Counted from the first letter of the stretch, positions 41,214 through 50,335 are shown. The stretch is DNA of 64,000 nt from Arthrobacter_B sp038069765 (GCF_038069765.1 NZ_JBBPFS010000005.1:310001-374000); one strand, 5' to 3'. The notes: generated by a model not told the origin, from the sequence alone. Translations and numbers: made by a program.

Positions 41214-42899
41214 CTACCGGTTCGTGATCGAAGCCTGGTCTTCCGCTTCCGCTTCAATTTCAGCGGGGGACTCGTGGTGGTGCGCTGCTTCAAGCTCTCT
41301 CGGAGTCACCGGGGCGACCCGGTCCTCGAAGAAGAACCGCGACAGTCGTCCGCGCAGTTTCTCCTTGCCGGAGATCTTGCCGCGGGCGTCCGGCTGGGCC
41401 GGGGACACCTCGGGGGACTCGAAGTCGACGAGCTTGTAGCGCTTGTACTCGTCAACGGGCTCGTGGACCTCGATGTACTCACCGTGCGGAAGACGGACGA
41501 TGCGTCCGCTCTCCACGCCGTGGAGCACAATCTCGCGGTCCTTGCGCTGCAGGGCCAGGGCAATGCGGCGAGCGACGGCGAAGCCGATCAGCGGGCCGAA
41601 GATGACCAGGAAGCGCAGCCAGTAGGTCACGTCGTTCAGCGACACCATGAAGTGCGTGGCGATGAGGTCGGAGCTGGCTGCAGCCCACATGACGCAGTAG
41701 AAGATGATGCCGGCTACGCCGACGCCGGTGCGGAACGGGGCGTTCCGCGGGCGGTCCAGGAGGTTGTGGACTGCCTTGTCCTTGGTCAGCCAGGCTTCGA
41801 TCCACGGCCAGGCGAACAGCAGGGTGAAGACAATGCCGGCGGGAATCAGGGCGGGGAACAGCACGTTCATGGAGAGCGTGTTGGTGCCCCACGGGAACGG
41901 AATGTTCCATTCCATCGGGATGTTCCCGATCCAGCCCGGCATCAGGCGCAGGGCGCCGTCAACCCAGCCGATGTACCAGTCAGGCTGGGTACCGGCGGAA
42001 ACGGGGGAGGGGTCGTACGGTCCGTAGTTCCAGATCGGGTTGATCGTGAACAGGCCGGCGATGACAGCGATGATGCCGAAGACGATGAAGAAGAATCCAC
42101 CGGCCTTGGCAGCGTAGACCGGACCAACCGGGTAGCCCACAACGTTGTTGTTCGTACGGCCGGGGCCGCGGAACTGGGTGTGCTTGTGAACAACCACCAT
42201 GAAGAGGTGGATGGCAATCATCAGCAGGATCAGGGCCGGCACCAGCAGGATGTGCAGCATGTACAGGCGGCCGACGATATCCATTCCGGGGAATTCTCCG
42301 CCGAAGAGGAAGAAGCTGATGTACGTTCCGACAACCGGAACAGACTTGATCACGCCGTCGATAATCCGCAGGCCGTTGCCGGAAAGCAGGTCATCGGGGA
42401 GGGAGTAGCCGGTGAAGCCGGCTGCGAGGGACAGGATCAGCAGGACGCCGCCCACCACCCAGTTCAGCTCGCGGGGCTTGCGGAAGGCGCCGGTGAAGAA
42501 CACACGGAGCATGTGCACGGATACGGCTGCAACGAACAGCAGCGCGGACCAGTGGTGCACCTGGCGCATGAAGAGGCCGCCGCGGACATCGAAGGAGATG
42601 TTCAGGGAGGACTCGTACGCCACGGACATGCCCACGCCCTTGAGCGGGACATAGCTGCCGTTGTACGTGGTGTGCGCCATCGACGGGTCGAAGAAGAACG
42701 TCAGGAACGTTCCGGACAGCAGCAGGATGACGAAGCAGTACAGCGCCACTTCGCCGAACATGAATGACCAGTGGTCGGGAAAGACCTTGCGGCCGAACTC
42801 CTTGACCATGGCAGAGCCGCCGACCCGGGAGTCGACGAAGTTGGTGACGCGGCCCAAACGGGTTTTGGCCTCGTAAGGGGTAGCAGAGGGAACACTCAT
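41214..42899 (-). CDS. qcrB: Cytochrome bc1 complex cytochrome b subunit
   Basis: Quinol-oxidising di-heme subunit; 561 residues, with the C-terminal extension usual in actinobacteria (about 415-561, soluble, ending in Glu/Ala). Heme ligands lie in RQVHHWSALLFVAAVSVHML and HILLVPALILLMIAIHLFMV (paired histidines). Quinone-site motif region: WNYGPYDPSPVSAGTQPDWY. ATG 42899 begins two bases after the qcrA stop. It is the target subunit of known anti-mycobacterial bc1 inhibitors, by family. Confidence 0.97.
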   Translation of the reverse strand: MSVPSATPYEAKTRLGRVTNFVDSRVGGSAMVKEFGRKVFPDHWSFMFGEVALYCFVILLLSGTFLTFFFDPSMAHTTYNGSYVPLKGVGMSVAYESSLNISFDVRGGLFMRQVHHWSALLFVAAVSVHMLRVFFTGAFRKPRELNWVVGGVLLILSLAAGFTGYSLPDDLLSGNGLRIIDGVIKSVPVVGTYISFFLFGGEFPGMDIVGRLYMLHILLVPALILLMIAIHLFMVVVHKHTQFRGPGRTNNNVVGYPVGPVYAAKAGGFFFIVFGIIAVIAGLFTINPIWNYGPYDPSPVSAGTQPDWYIGWVDGALRLMPGWIGNIPMEWNIPFPWGTNTLSMNVLFPALIPAGIVFTLLFAWPWIEAWLTKDKAVHNLLDRPRNAPFRTGVGVAGIIFYCVMWAAASSDLIATHFMVSLNDVTYWLRFLVIFGPLIGFAVARRIALALQRKDREIVLHGVESGRIVRLPHGEYIEVHEPVDEYKRYKLVDFESPEVSPAQPDARGKISGKEKLRGRLSRFFFEDRVAPVTPRELEAAHHHESPAEIEAEAEDQASITNR

Positions 42900-42901
42900 G
42901 G

Positions 42902-43933
42902 TTAGCCACGCTCCCAGTAGCTCGGTCCAACGGGTTCATGGAAATCGCTCTGGGCGACGAGGTAGCCGTCGCTGTCAACTGCGATGGGCAGCTGCGGCAG
43001 CGGGCGGACAGCCGGTCCGAAGATGACCTTGCATTCCTGCGTCAGGTCGAAGGTGGACTGGTGGCACGGGCACAGCAGATGGTGGGTGTGCTGTTCGTAC
43101 AGCGCAACCGGGCAACCGACGTGTGTGCAGATCTTGGAGTACGCGACAATGCCGTCCACGCCCCAGTCTTCGCGGCCGGGGGAGGCGTTCAGGGAATCCG
43201 GGTCCAGGCGCATGAGCAGGACGACGGCCTTGGCCTTCTCCTCCAGCATGTTCTCGGCTTCGTTCAGGCCCTCGGGGATGACGTGGAACGCCGAACCGAG
43301 GGTGACGTCGGAGGCCTTGATCCGGGTGCCGCTGGGATCGCGCGTCAGGTGTACGCCTTCGTCCCACATGGTGTGGCGCAGAACGTTGCCGGGCAGCGGA
43401 CCCAGGTCGCGGAAGATGGCGATGGCGGGAAGCGGTGCCAGGACCATGGCGCCGAGGAGGGTGTTGCGGATCAGCGGCCGGCGCTTGATCCCGGTTTCCT
43501 CGACAATGTCCCCGAGCATCTTCTCAGCGACGGCACGGTCCTCTTCGGGACGGATTTCATGCCGTTCCTCAATGACTTCGTGGTCCGGCATGAGCGTCTT
43601 GGCCCAGTGGACAATGCCGACGCCGATGCCGAGCATCGCAAATGCGGTGCCGAGCCCCAGGAGCAGGTTCTGCACCCTGATGTCGGCAATGGTGTGGCCG
43701 CCTTCGAGCTTGATGCCGAAGTAGCCGACAAAGAACACGAGCGTACCGATGATGGAGATGACGAACAGTGCCGCCACCTGCCGTTCGGCCCGCTTCTCAG
43801 CGTGGGGATTCGTATCGGCCAGGCGAGGACGGTGCGGAGGAAGACCGGGATTCCGGAACTTCTCTTCGTCGCCCTGGCCAGCCGTAGCGACGGTGCCCGA
43901 GGTGTTCGGACTGCCGTGACTATGGTCGCCCAT
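42902..43933 (-). CDS. qcrA: Cytochrome bc1 complex Rieske iron-sulfur subunit
   Basis: 2Fe-2S electron carrier of the bc1 complex; 343 residues. Three membrane segments (about 55-75, 92-112 and 162-180), a trait of actinobacterial QcrA, precede the Rieske domain with CTHVGCPVAL and CPCHQSTFD (two Cys-His pairs, two disulfide Cys). I start at ATG 43933 (MGDHSHGSPN) with GAGGGGG just upstream; ATG 43945 would add four residues. Confidence 0.96.
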   Translation of the reverse strand: MGDHSHGSPNTSGTVATAGQGDEEKFRNPGLPPHRPRLADTNPHAEKRAERQVAALFVISIIGTLVFFVGYFGIKLEGGHTIADIRVQNLLLGLGTAFAMLGIGVGIVHWAKTLMPDHEVIEERHEIRPEEDRAVAEKMLGDIVEETGIKRRPLIRNTLLGAMVLAPLPAIAIFRDLGPLPGNVLRHTMWDEGVHLTRDPSGTRIKASDVTLGSAFHVIPEGLNEAENMLEEKAKAVVLLMRLDPDSLNASPGREDWGVDGIVAYSKICTHVGCPVALYEQHTHHLLCPCHQSTFDLTQECKVIFGPAVRPLPQLPIAVDSDGYLVAQSDFHEPVGPSYWERG

Positions 43934-44019
43934 GATCCCCCTCATCCTTCTCTTGAAACTGCATTTATAGACCTATGTGTAACTGTGATGTCACCCCGAG
44001 AGGTGAGCGCGGGTGATGT

Positions 44020-44814
44020 CTAGGAAGACCGGGCGGTCAACCAAATGGTGAAAGCGATGACAAGGCCAAGGCCGGCCGTCCAGATGAACAGGCCTTCGGA
44101 CACGGGGCCCAGCGAGCCGAGTTCCGCACCGCCCGGGGAGCCGTTGGCTTCGATGTTCTTGAGGAAGGCGATGATGCTCTGCTTGTCTTCCGGGGAGATG
44201 TTGGCGTCGTTGAAGACCGGCATGTTCTGCGGGCCGGTGACCATGGCTTCGTAGATGTGCTTCTCCGAGACGCCTTCGAGGGACGGAGCGAACTTGCCCT
44301 CGGTCAGGGCGCCGCCGGCGCCGGCGGCGTTGTGGCACATGGCGCAGTTGACGCGGAAGAGCTCGCCGCCTTCGGCAGCGTTGCCTGCGGCGGCATTGAC
44401 CGTCTCGGCGTCCGGAACAGCGGGACCGGCGCCGAGGCTGGCGACGTAGGCAGCAAGCTGGCTGGTCTGTTCCTCGGTGAACTGAACGGGCTTCTGCTGC
44501 GCCTGCGGGCCCTGCATTGCCATCGGCATACGGCCGGTGCCGACCTGGAAGTCGACGGAGGCTGCGCCCACACCTACAAGGGAGGGGCCGTTGGCGGATC
44601 CGGAAGCGTCCATGCCGTGGCAGGTGGCGCAGTTGGCGATGAAGAGCTTCTCGCCCTGGTTTTCGTCATCAGCCGTGTAGGCGGTGCTGCTCGCAGCCTT
44701 GGCCTCGTTGGCGCCGCTGACTGCTGCGTAGAGCCCACCTGTAACGAGGAGTCCCAGCAGCAGCAGCGCAACTGCTGCTAGGGGATGACGTCGCCTTTGC
44801 GATAGTGCCTTCAC
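44020..44814 (-). CDS. qcrC: Cytochrome bc1 complex di-heme cytochrome c subunit
   Basis: 264 residues. An N-terminal membrane segment or signal anchor (about 11-33), two heme c sites CATCH (62-66) and CAMCH (157-161), and a C-terminal membrane helix (about 236-258). Two heme domains replace a free cytochrome c and pass electrons straight to CtaC in the supercomplex. GTG 44814 has AGGAA upstream. It lies between ctaE and qcrA, the standard order. Confidence 0.97.
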   Translation of the reverse strand: MKALSQRRRHPLAAVALLLLGLLVTGGLYAAVSGANEAKAASSTAYTADDENQGEKLFIANCATCHGMDASGSANGPSLVGVGAASVDFQVGTGRMPMAMQGPQAQQKPVQFTEEQTSQLAAYVASLGAGPAVPDAETVNAAAGNAAEGGELFRVNCAMCHNAAGAGGALTEGKFAPSLEGVSEKHIYEAMVTGPQNMPVFNDANISPEDKQSIIAFLKNIEANGSPGGAELGSLGPVSEGLFIWTAGLGLVIAFTIWLTARSS

Positions 44815-44894
44815 TTGGTGGTTCCTAACTTGTGTGGTCTTTGGTGTGCTGGTGCCACTTTGGGTTTCTTAAGGGTTGCCGGCTCAAGCAGGTG

Positions 44895-45533
44895 TTACTT
44901 GAGGAAGTAGATGATGACGAACAGGGCAATCCAGACTACGTCCACGAAGTGCCAGTAGTACGACGTCACGATCGCGGAGGTAGCTTCAAAGTGGCCGAAG
45001 CGCTTCGCTGCGTAGGCCCGTCCAATGATGAACAGGAACGCGATCAGCCCACCGGTGACGTGGAGGCCGTGGAAGCCGGTGGTCAGGTAGAAGGCCGAAC
45101 CGTAGGAGTTCGAGGAAAGCGAAACTCCTTCAGTAACGAGCATCGCGTATTCGTAGGCCTGGACGGATACGAACACCGCGCCCATGACGAAGGTGAGGAG
45201 GAACCACTCGACCATGCCCCAGCGGGAGACTTGGAACAGTCCTCCCGTGCGGCGCGGCTGGAGGCGTTCTGCGGCGAAGACGCCGAACTGGCAGGTAACG
45301 GAACTAAGAACAAGGATCACCGTGTTCGCGAACGCAAACGGAACGTTGAGCTTCTCCGTCTCCATGGCCCACAGGTCGCTCGAGGTGGAGCGAAGAGTGA
45401 AATACATGGCAAAAAGGGCGGCGAAAAACATCAGTTCGCTGGCCAGCCACACTACGGTTCCGACGGAAACCATGTTGGGGCGGTTCAGCGTGGGGTGAGC
45501 CGGGGTACTGGGGGCATGGGTCGCTGTTGTCAC
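44895..45533 (-). CDS. ctaE: Cytochrome c oxidase subunit III
   Basis: 212 residues, five membrane segments, the short bacterial form. Typical parts: VGTVVWLASELMFFAALFAM, TGFHGLHVTGGLIAFLF and SYYWHFVDVVWIALFVIIYF. First gene of ctaE-qcrC-qcrA-qcrB. The start GTG 45533 has CATAAT six bases upstream on the - strand, so the operon may begin leaderless. It is divergent from trpD. Confidence 0.97.
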   Translation of the reverse strand: MTTATHAPSTPAHPTLNRPNMVSVGTVVWLASELMFFAALFAMYFTLRSTSSDLWAMETEKLNVPFAFANTVILVLSSVTCQFGVFAAERLQPRRTGGLFQVSRWGMVEWFLLTFVMGAVFVSVQAYEYAMLVTEGVSLSSNSYGSAFYLTTGFHGLHVTGGLIAFLFIIGRAYAAKRFGHFEATSAIVTSYYWHFVDVVWIALFVIIYFLK

Positions 45534-45539
45534 ATAGAC

Positions 45540-45545
45540 ATTATG
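45540..45545 (-). promoter_or_regulatory. Candidate -10 box of the ctaE-qcrCAB operon
   Basis: CATAAT on the - strand, six bases before GTG 45533, with TTGGAG 19 bp upstream as a possible -35. Confidence 0.45.
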
Positions 45546-45692
45546 GACGTAAAACGCTCCAGTTCTCCAACAGATATAGACGGGCGGCGAGTCTAAATAG
45601 TGCCGAAACCCCGCAGATCCCAGTAACGGCGCGGAACTGGCTCTCCAGAAACAAATCAGTATTTTCTACGAAACGTAGATAACCTAGGGGAT

Positions 45693-46739
45693 GTGACTAC
45701 GAATCCGAGCTCCGAACACGCCTGGCCGCAGCTTCTCCACGCCCTGATTTCGCGTCAGGACCTGCGCGCGGACCAGACCCGCTGGGCCATGAACACGATC
45801 ATGGCCGGAGAGGCCTCCGATGCCCAGGTGGCGGGCTTCCTGGTGGCGCTGCGGGCCAAGGGGGAGACCGTGGAGGAGCTGACCGGCCTGGTGGAGGCCA
45901 TGCTGGAAAATGCCAGGCCCATCGAGATCCCCGGGGAGACGCTGGACATCGTGGGGACCGGAGGCGACCGCCACAACACAGTCAATATCTCCTCAATGGC
46001 TGCGCTTGTCTGCGCCGGCGCCGGCGCCAAGGTGGTTAAGCACGGCAACCGTGCGTCGTCGTCGGCCTCCGGTTCGGCTGATGTCATCGAAGCTCTCGGA
46101 GTACGGCTGGACCTGACCGTTGACCGCGTGGCCGAGGCCGCGCTCACCGCAGGAATCACGTTCTGCTTTGCCCAGGTGTTCCACCCGTCCATGCGCCACG
46201 CAGCTGTCCCCCGGCGCGAGATGGGCGTGCCCACCGCCTTCAACTTCATGGGCCCGCTGACCAATCCGGCCCGCCCGGCCGCCTCCGCCATCGGCGTTGC
46301 CGATGCCCGGCTGGCTCCGCTCATTGCCGGCGTCCTGGCTGCGCGCGGCGTGCGCGCCCTGGTGTTCCGGGGCGAGGACGGGCTCGATGAGATGACGACG
46401 ACGGGCGTGTCCACCGTCTGGGAGGTCCGTGACGGGGCCGTGGAGACGTCAACAGTGGATCCGTTGGACCTCGGGATACCCCGGGCCACTCTGGAGGATC
46501 TGAGGGGCGGAGACGCCGCTGCCAACGCCGCGGTGGTTCGCAGTGTGCTGGCCGGTGACCGCGGTCCGGTGCGCGACGCGGTGGTCCTCAACGCCGCTGC
46601 CGCCCTGGTGGCGCTCGATACCGATGCCGCAGGCAGCCTTACCAAGCGTCTTGCCGCAGGAATCGTCCGTGCGGAAGCTGCCATTGACGGCGGCAGCGCC
46701 CAGGCAGCGCTGGACCGCTGGATCGAGGTCACGCACTGA
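45693..46739 (+). CDS. trpD: Anthranilate phosphoribosyltransferase
   Basis: Second step of tryptophan synthesis: anthranilate plus PRPP; 348 residues. Motifs: DIVGTGGDRHNTVNISS (PRPP loop), VVKHGNRASSSASGSADVIE, FHPSMRHAAVPRREMGVPT and NFMGPLTNPARP. The other trp genes are not here. GTG 45693 has AGGGG upstream and TAACCT seven bases before it. No Trp codons or leader ORF precede it. Confidence 0.96.
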   Translation: MTTNPSSEHAWPQLLHALISRQDLRADQTRWAMNTIMAGEASDAQVAGFLVALRAKGETVEELTGLVEAMLENARPIEIPGETLDIVGTGGDRHNTVNISSMAALVCAGAGAKVVKHGNRASSSASGSADVIEALGVRLDLTVDRVAEAALTAGITFCFAQVFHPSMRHAAVPRREMGVPTAFNFMGPLTNPARPAASAIGVADARLAPLIAGVLAARGVRALVFRGEDGLDEMTTTGVSTVWEVRDGAVETSTVDPLDLGIPRATLEDLRGGDAAANAAVVRSVLAGDRGPVRDAVVLNAAAALVALDTDAAGSLTKRLAAGIVRAEAAIDGGSAQAALDRWIEVTH

Positions 46740-46810
46740 ACCGGGGCGCTTAAGCCCGCCCCGCAGGCTGCAGAAGCAGGCCCGCAGAAGCAGGCAGGCA
46801 AATCAGGGTG

Positions 46811-46886
46811 CCGGGGTGAATCCGGGGTGAGACCGGGGTGAATCCGGGGCGGTTCCGGGGTGAGTCTGGGGTAAATCCGGGTAAAA
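46811..46886. repeat. Seven 11-bp tandem repeats between trpD and the AsnC gene
   Basis: Unit CCGGGGTGAAT in consecutive 11-bp steps from 46811, with changes in later copies. Just upstream, GCAGAAGCAGG is also duplicated. The gap of 365 bp between the convergent genes holds these repeats, the terminator at 46894, and about 165 bp in which I see nothing. Confidence 0.85.
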
Positions 46887-46893
46887 AGGGCAG

Positions 46894-46936
46894 AAAAATG
46901 AGGCCGCGTTCCCGATCCGGGACGGCCTCATTTTTT
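46894..46936. terminator. Bidirectional terminator between trpD and the AsnC gene
   Basis: AAAAATGAGGCCG and CGGCCTCATTTTT pair over 13 bp with a TCCCGATCCGGGA inner stem; T-run on + and A-run (T-run on -) on the other side. Confidence 0.92.
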
Positions 46937-47104
46937 GTTTCCGGGGACGTTTGAGCGACAGTCCCGGGGCCCGGAATGCCGCAAAAACCGTAAAAACCCG
47001 ATCGGAAAAGTTATAGCTTCTTAACCTGAATGTTGCAAAACCGTGATAAAAGCGGCTGGATCAGTCCGGCAGTTGCGGGTGAGTTGCGGGCGGCTCGGCT
47101 GCTG

Positions 47105-47386
47105 TCAGCTGTCAAACCCCAGGGAGAACGCGGCGTCCAGGTCATGCTGCGAGTAGGCCCGGAACGCGATCTGCGTGGTGGTTCCGATGACGCCCTCCAC
47201 CTTGGAGAGGCGGTTGGCGATGGCATCGGCCAGGTCTTCGTGGCGGCGCACCCGCGCAATGGCAATGAGATCCCACTCACCGGTCACGGAGTAGACCTCG
47301 CTGATGCCTTCTATCTCAGAGATCTCCTCGGCGCATTCGGGGATGCGTGCCGAGTCGGTCTGGATGAGTACAAAAGCGGTGATCAT
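47105..47386 (-). CDS. Stand-alone Lrp/AsnC ligand-binding (RAM) domain protein
   Basis: 93 residues, the RAM domain only, with no DNA-binding helix-turn-helix. It reads ITAFVLIQTDSARIPECAEE, VYSVTGEWDLIAIARVRRHE and IANRLSKVEGVIGTTTQIAF. Such single-domain proteins form amino-acid-binding rings and may act with full Lrp regulators. ATG 47386 has GAAAGGG seven bases upstream. It lies downstream of the DUF3054 gene on the same strand, 38 bp away. Confidence 0.88.
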   Translation of the reverse strand: MITAFVLIQTDSARIPECAEEISEIEGISEVYSVTGEWDLIAIARVRRHEDLADAIANRLSKVEGVIGTTTQIAFRAYSQHDLDAAFSLGFDS

Positions 47387-47424
47387 GATGGGCCCTTTCG
47401 TGGTGCTGCCATGGGGCGGAGACA

Positions 47425-47871
47425 TTACGCCCTGGTGTCGAGCCTATCGGACGGGGCGACGGCCCGGCGGACCGCGGCGGACCGGCGGGCCCGGCCGGCC
47501 AGTGCTGCCGCGGTCCGGGGGAGCAGCAGGAAGGCGGCCAGGACGCAGAACGTCACCAGCGCAAAGCTGGGGGCCACACCGCCGCCGGCCAGGGCGCGGA
47601 TTCCCAGCCCGGCTCCCGCGGTTAAGACCCACAGAAGGACACCGGCGGGCCACAGCGAGGCGGGGGAGAGCCGCCGGCCAAGAAGTGCCCAGCCGCCCAG
47701 GCAGGCGGCAAGGAACGGTGAAGCGGTGATGAGGATCCCCGCCGGGTCCAGACCGTGCTCATGGGTGTCGCGCCCCAGGGCGGCAAACAGGATGATGAGG
47801 ACGACGTCGAGTGCCAGGAACAGCCAGAGGCTGCGTCCGGTGCGGGGAGGGGTGCTGTGCAGGGCGGTCAT
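47425..47871 (-). CDS. DUF3054 membrane protein
   Basis: 148 residues, about four membrane segments (about 13-32, 47-65, 73-93 and 101-120). Family traits: WLFLALDVVLIILFAALGRDTHEHG and GVLLWVLTAGAGLGIRALAGGG. Function unknown. ATG 47871 overlaps the TetR stop codon by four bases (ATGA), so it is coupled to the regulator. Confidence 0.85.
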   Translation of the reverse strand: MTALHSTPPRTGRSLWLFLALDVVLIILFAALGRDTHEHGLDPAGILITASPFLAACLGGWALLGRRLSPASLWPAGVLLWVLTAGAGLGIRALAGGGVAPSFALVTFCVLAAFLLLPRTAAALAGRARRSAAVRRAVAPSDRLDTRA

Positions 47872-48473
47872 GAGTGCTGCTCTCCGGGAGTGCCGCGGCG
47901 GTGCTCCCGTACGTAGGGTTCCAGGAGTTCGGTGACGCGTGCCTCGACGTCTGCCTGCGTTCTGTCGCCCTCCAGCAGTTTGGTAGCTGTGTGGACAATC
48001 CCGTTGATCAGCTCGGCAGTGGCGGCCGGGTCCGGGGAACCCATTTCCTGGAGGGTGCCCACCAGCGGATCCAGCAGCTGCGAATGCATCATCGCGCTCT
48101 GCGTGTTGAGTTCCTCGCTGGGGGCAACGGCGGCCAGGGCATTGCCGACGGCGTGCTCGCCTTCTGCAACCAGGGCAATGTTGGTCAGCACGTAGGCGAG
48201 AATCCGGTCGGCTGGTTCGGGTTCGGCACGCATGGCCTCCTCGACCCGCTGCGCCCACCGCGGAAAGACGTCCAGCACCAGGGCGTGGAGCAGGTCCTGG
48301 CGCGACTTGTAATACTGATAGGCGCTCGGGCGGGCGAGGCCGGCCAGTGCGGCCACTTCGGCCATGCTGGGGGCCTCGCCCGTCTGGGCCAGCAGAGTCC
48401 GTGCCGCATCCAGAAGCGCCCGTTGCTGGGCCGCGCGGTGTTCTGCGACCGTTGGGGCGGTAATGCGGGGCAC
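47868..48473 (-). CDS. TetR family regulator of the ABC operon
   Basis: 201 residues. Helix-turn-helix (about 30-62): APSMAEVAALAGLARPSAYQYYKSRQ; the rest is an effector domain. GTG 48473 has AGGAGGG upstream. It is third in permease-ATPase-TetR-DUF3054, so it probably represses this operon. Two 18-bp direct repeats in front of the permease gene are candidate binding sites. The effector is unknown. Confidence 0.88.
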   Translation of the reverse strand: MPRITAPTVAEHRAAQQRALLDAARTLLAQTGEAPSMAEVAALAGLARPSAYQYYKSRQDLLHALVLDVFPRWAQRVEEAMRAEPEPADRILAYVLTNIALVAEGEHAVGNALAAVAPSEELNTQSAMMHSQLLDPLVGTLQEMGSPDPAATAELINGIVHTATKLLEGDRTQADVEARVTELLEPYVREHRRGTPGEQHS

Positions 48474-48494
48474 AAGCCCTCCTGTTCGCTGCGG

Positions 48495-49193
48495 TTACGG
48501 GTTGATGAGCCGTCCGTCGACCATCTCCACTACCCGGTGGCAGTGGTGCAGTACGTCGTGATCGTGCGTCACCATAACTGTAGCAACGCCGCGCTCGGCT
48601 GTTTCCCGCGCCAGCAGTGCCACCACGTCCTGGCTGCGCTGCCGGTCGAGTGCGGCTGTTGGCTCGTCGACGAGCAGCAGGCGCGGCCTCGTGACCAGGG
48701 CGCGGGCAATGCCCACCCGCTGGCGTTCTCCGCCGGAAAGCTGGTCCGGCCGGCTCTTCAGCTTATGGTCCATGCCCACCGCCGCGAGCAGCTCCCGTGG
48801 ATCGAAGCGCTCCTTGCCGTGGGCCAGGCGGTGCACCAGTTCCAGCTGCTCCGCGGCGGTCAGTGCCGGAATCAGGTTGCCTGACTGAAACACGAATCCG
48901 ATGTTGCGCAGGCGGAAGCGGGCGCGTGCGGCGCTGTTCAGGGTCGCCAGGTCCGTGCCGTTGACCGCAACGGTTCCGCTGTCCGGGGAGGTGAGAGCGC
49001 CGGCTGCCGCCAGCAGGCTGGATTTGCCGGCGCCCGAGGGGCCGACCACGGCAACAAGTTCTCCGGGGCGGACGGTGAGGGATACATTGTCCAGGGCCTG
49101 TACCGTGCTGTCTCCGTCGCCCAGTGCCAGGCTGGCGCCTTCGATGACGAGTCCGAGGGCGGTGTCCGTCGGGGTTTCGGTTGTGGTGCTCAT
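48495..49193 (-). CDS. ABC transporter ATP-binding protein (MacB/LolD type)
   Basis: 232 residues. Walker A GPSGAGKSS, Q-loop region FVFQSGNLIPALTAAEQLEL, signature LSGGERQRVGIARALV, Walker B LLLVDEPTAALD, H-loop MVTHDHD. It pairs with the FtsX-like permease, whose stop overlaps this start by four bases. The likely role is export or mechanotransmission at the membrane, not import. Confidence 0.93.
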   Translation of the reverse strand: MSTTTETPTDTALGLVIEGASLALGDGDSTVQALDNVSLTVRPGELVAVVGPSGAGKSSLLAAAGALTSPDSGTVAVNGTDLATLNSAARARFRLRNIGFVFQSGNLIPALTAAEQLELVHRLAHGKERFDPRELLAAVGMDHKLKSRPDQLSGGERQRVGIARALVTRPRLLLVDEPTAALDRQRSQDVVALLARETAERGVATVMVTHDHDVLHHCHRVVEMVDGRLINP

Positions 49194-50335
49194 CGCTGTC
49201 CTCCAAGTGCAGCCAGGGGGTCAACCCGGGAAATACGTATGATGGCGGCCGCCGCGCCGATGAGGCCCAGGAGGATCGTCAGGGCCGTGGCAAGGCCGAT
49301 CGGGGCTGCCTCCAGGGCGAACGGCATCGCTGTGCCGGAGAGGGCGGATCCCATTCCCAGGCCCGCCAGTACGCCCAGGGCGGTGAAGCCGATGAGGATC
49401 ACTGCGGCCTGCGCCAGGCCGTCGCGCAGCAGATAGGCCGTGGAGGCGCCGATGGCGCGCAGAACCGCCAGTTCGTGCTTTCGCTGGACGGTCCACACCG
49501 TGAAGAACGCGCCGACAACCAGCGCGCAGATGGCGTAGAGGAACACCTGAATCATCTGCAGCGTCAGTGTTTCGGCAGAGTATCCGGGCGAGGCGTTGAA
49601 GGATTCTTTGAGCGAGGAGGTGACGGTGCCTGCGGCTTCGTCGCCGGCGGCGAAGTCGATGTCTGCGCCGTCCTCGGCCAGAAGTGCCACGGTGCTGGCC
49701 GTGTCACGGTGCTCGGCGGCGACGTCGGCGGCAGAGGGCATTCCCGGTGCCGCATCGCCGGCTGCGATGTACTGCCAGGTCGGAAGCGGAAGGTAGGCAA
49801 TGGTGACGTGCCCGAAGGTTGCCTGGCCGGGGGTATAGCCGACGACGGTCAGCTCCGTGCCGATCCGGTCCAGGGTAACGACCGAGCCCAGTTCCAGGCC
49901 TTCGTCGGCTCCGGTGCTGGAGACAACAATTTCATGGGGGGCCGAGGAAGCGCGGCCTTCACCGATCTCCGGGGCCAGGAAGGAATCGGATTCGACGCCG
50001 AAGAGTGAGAGGTCCACCTGGGTGCCGTCACCGGTGGCACCGTTCATCATGGTGGCACCCATGAGGGCGACATCCTCGACGCCGGGCTGGCCGCGCCACG
50101 CTTCGGCCTGGGATTCATCGACAACGCTTCGGGAAAACGCGTTGTCGGTCTTGGTGCCCTCGTTGAAGGCGAAAGCCGTGGCAGGCATGGCCTTCAAGCC
50201 GGAAACGCCGTCATTGACCAGTCCGGACGACAGGCCTGACAGCAGGACCATCAGTATGGCGATCAGGGCGATGACGCCGCCCATCAAGCCAAACCGCGCC
50301 CGGGCGAAGCGCAGTTCGCGCAGCGCTAGAAACAT
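49190..50335 (-). CDS. FtsX-like ABC permease (MacB type)
   Basis: 381 residues: one N-terminal membrane segment (about 17-38), a large extracellular part (about 40-250), then three membrane segments (about 258-282, 305-335 and 345-368), as in MacB/FtsX proteins. Conserved end: RKHELAVLRAIGASTAYLLRD and the last helix followed by ISRVDPLAALGGQR. ATG 50335 has GGAG seven bases upstream. First gene of the operon with the ATPase and TetR. Substrate unknown. Confidence 0.91.
   Translation of the reverse strand: MFLALRELRFARARFGLMGGVIALIAILMVLLSGLSSGLVNDGVSGLKAMPATAFAFNEGTKTDNAFSRSVVDESQAEAWRGQPGVEDVALMGATMMNGATGDGTQVDLSLFGVESDSFLAPEIGEGRASSAPHEIVVSSTGADEGLELGSVVTLDRIGTELTVVGYTPGQATFGHVTIAYLPLPTWQYIAAGDAAPGMPSAADVAAEHRDTASTVALLAEDGADIDFAAGDEAAGTVTSSLKESFNASPGYSAETLTLQMIQVFLYAICALVVGAFFTVWTVQRKHELAVLRAIGASTAYLLRDGLAQAAVILIGFTALGVLAGLGMGSALSGTAMPFALEAAPIGLATALTILLGLIGAAAAIIRISRVDPLAALGGQR

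Noticed and set aside
45534..45692. Tryptophan leader peptide before trpD
   Set aside because: The gap holds no short ORF with Trp codons and no hairpin pair; it looks like a divergent promoter region only.
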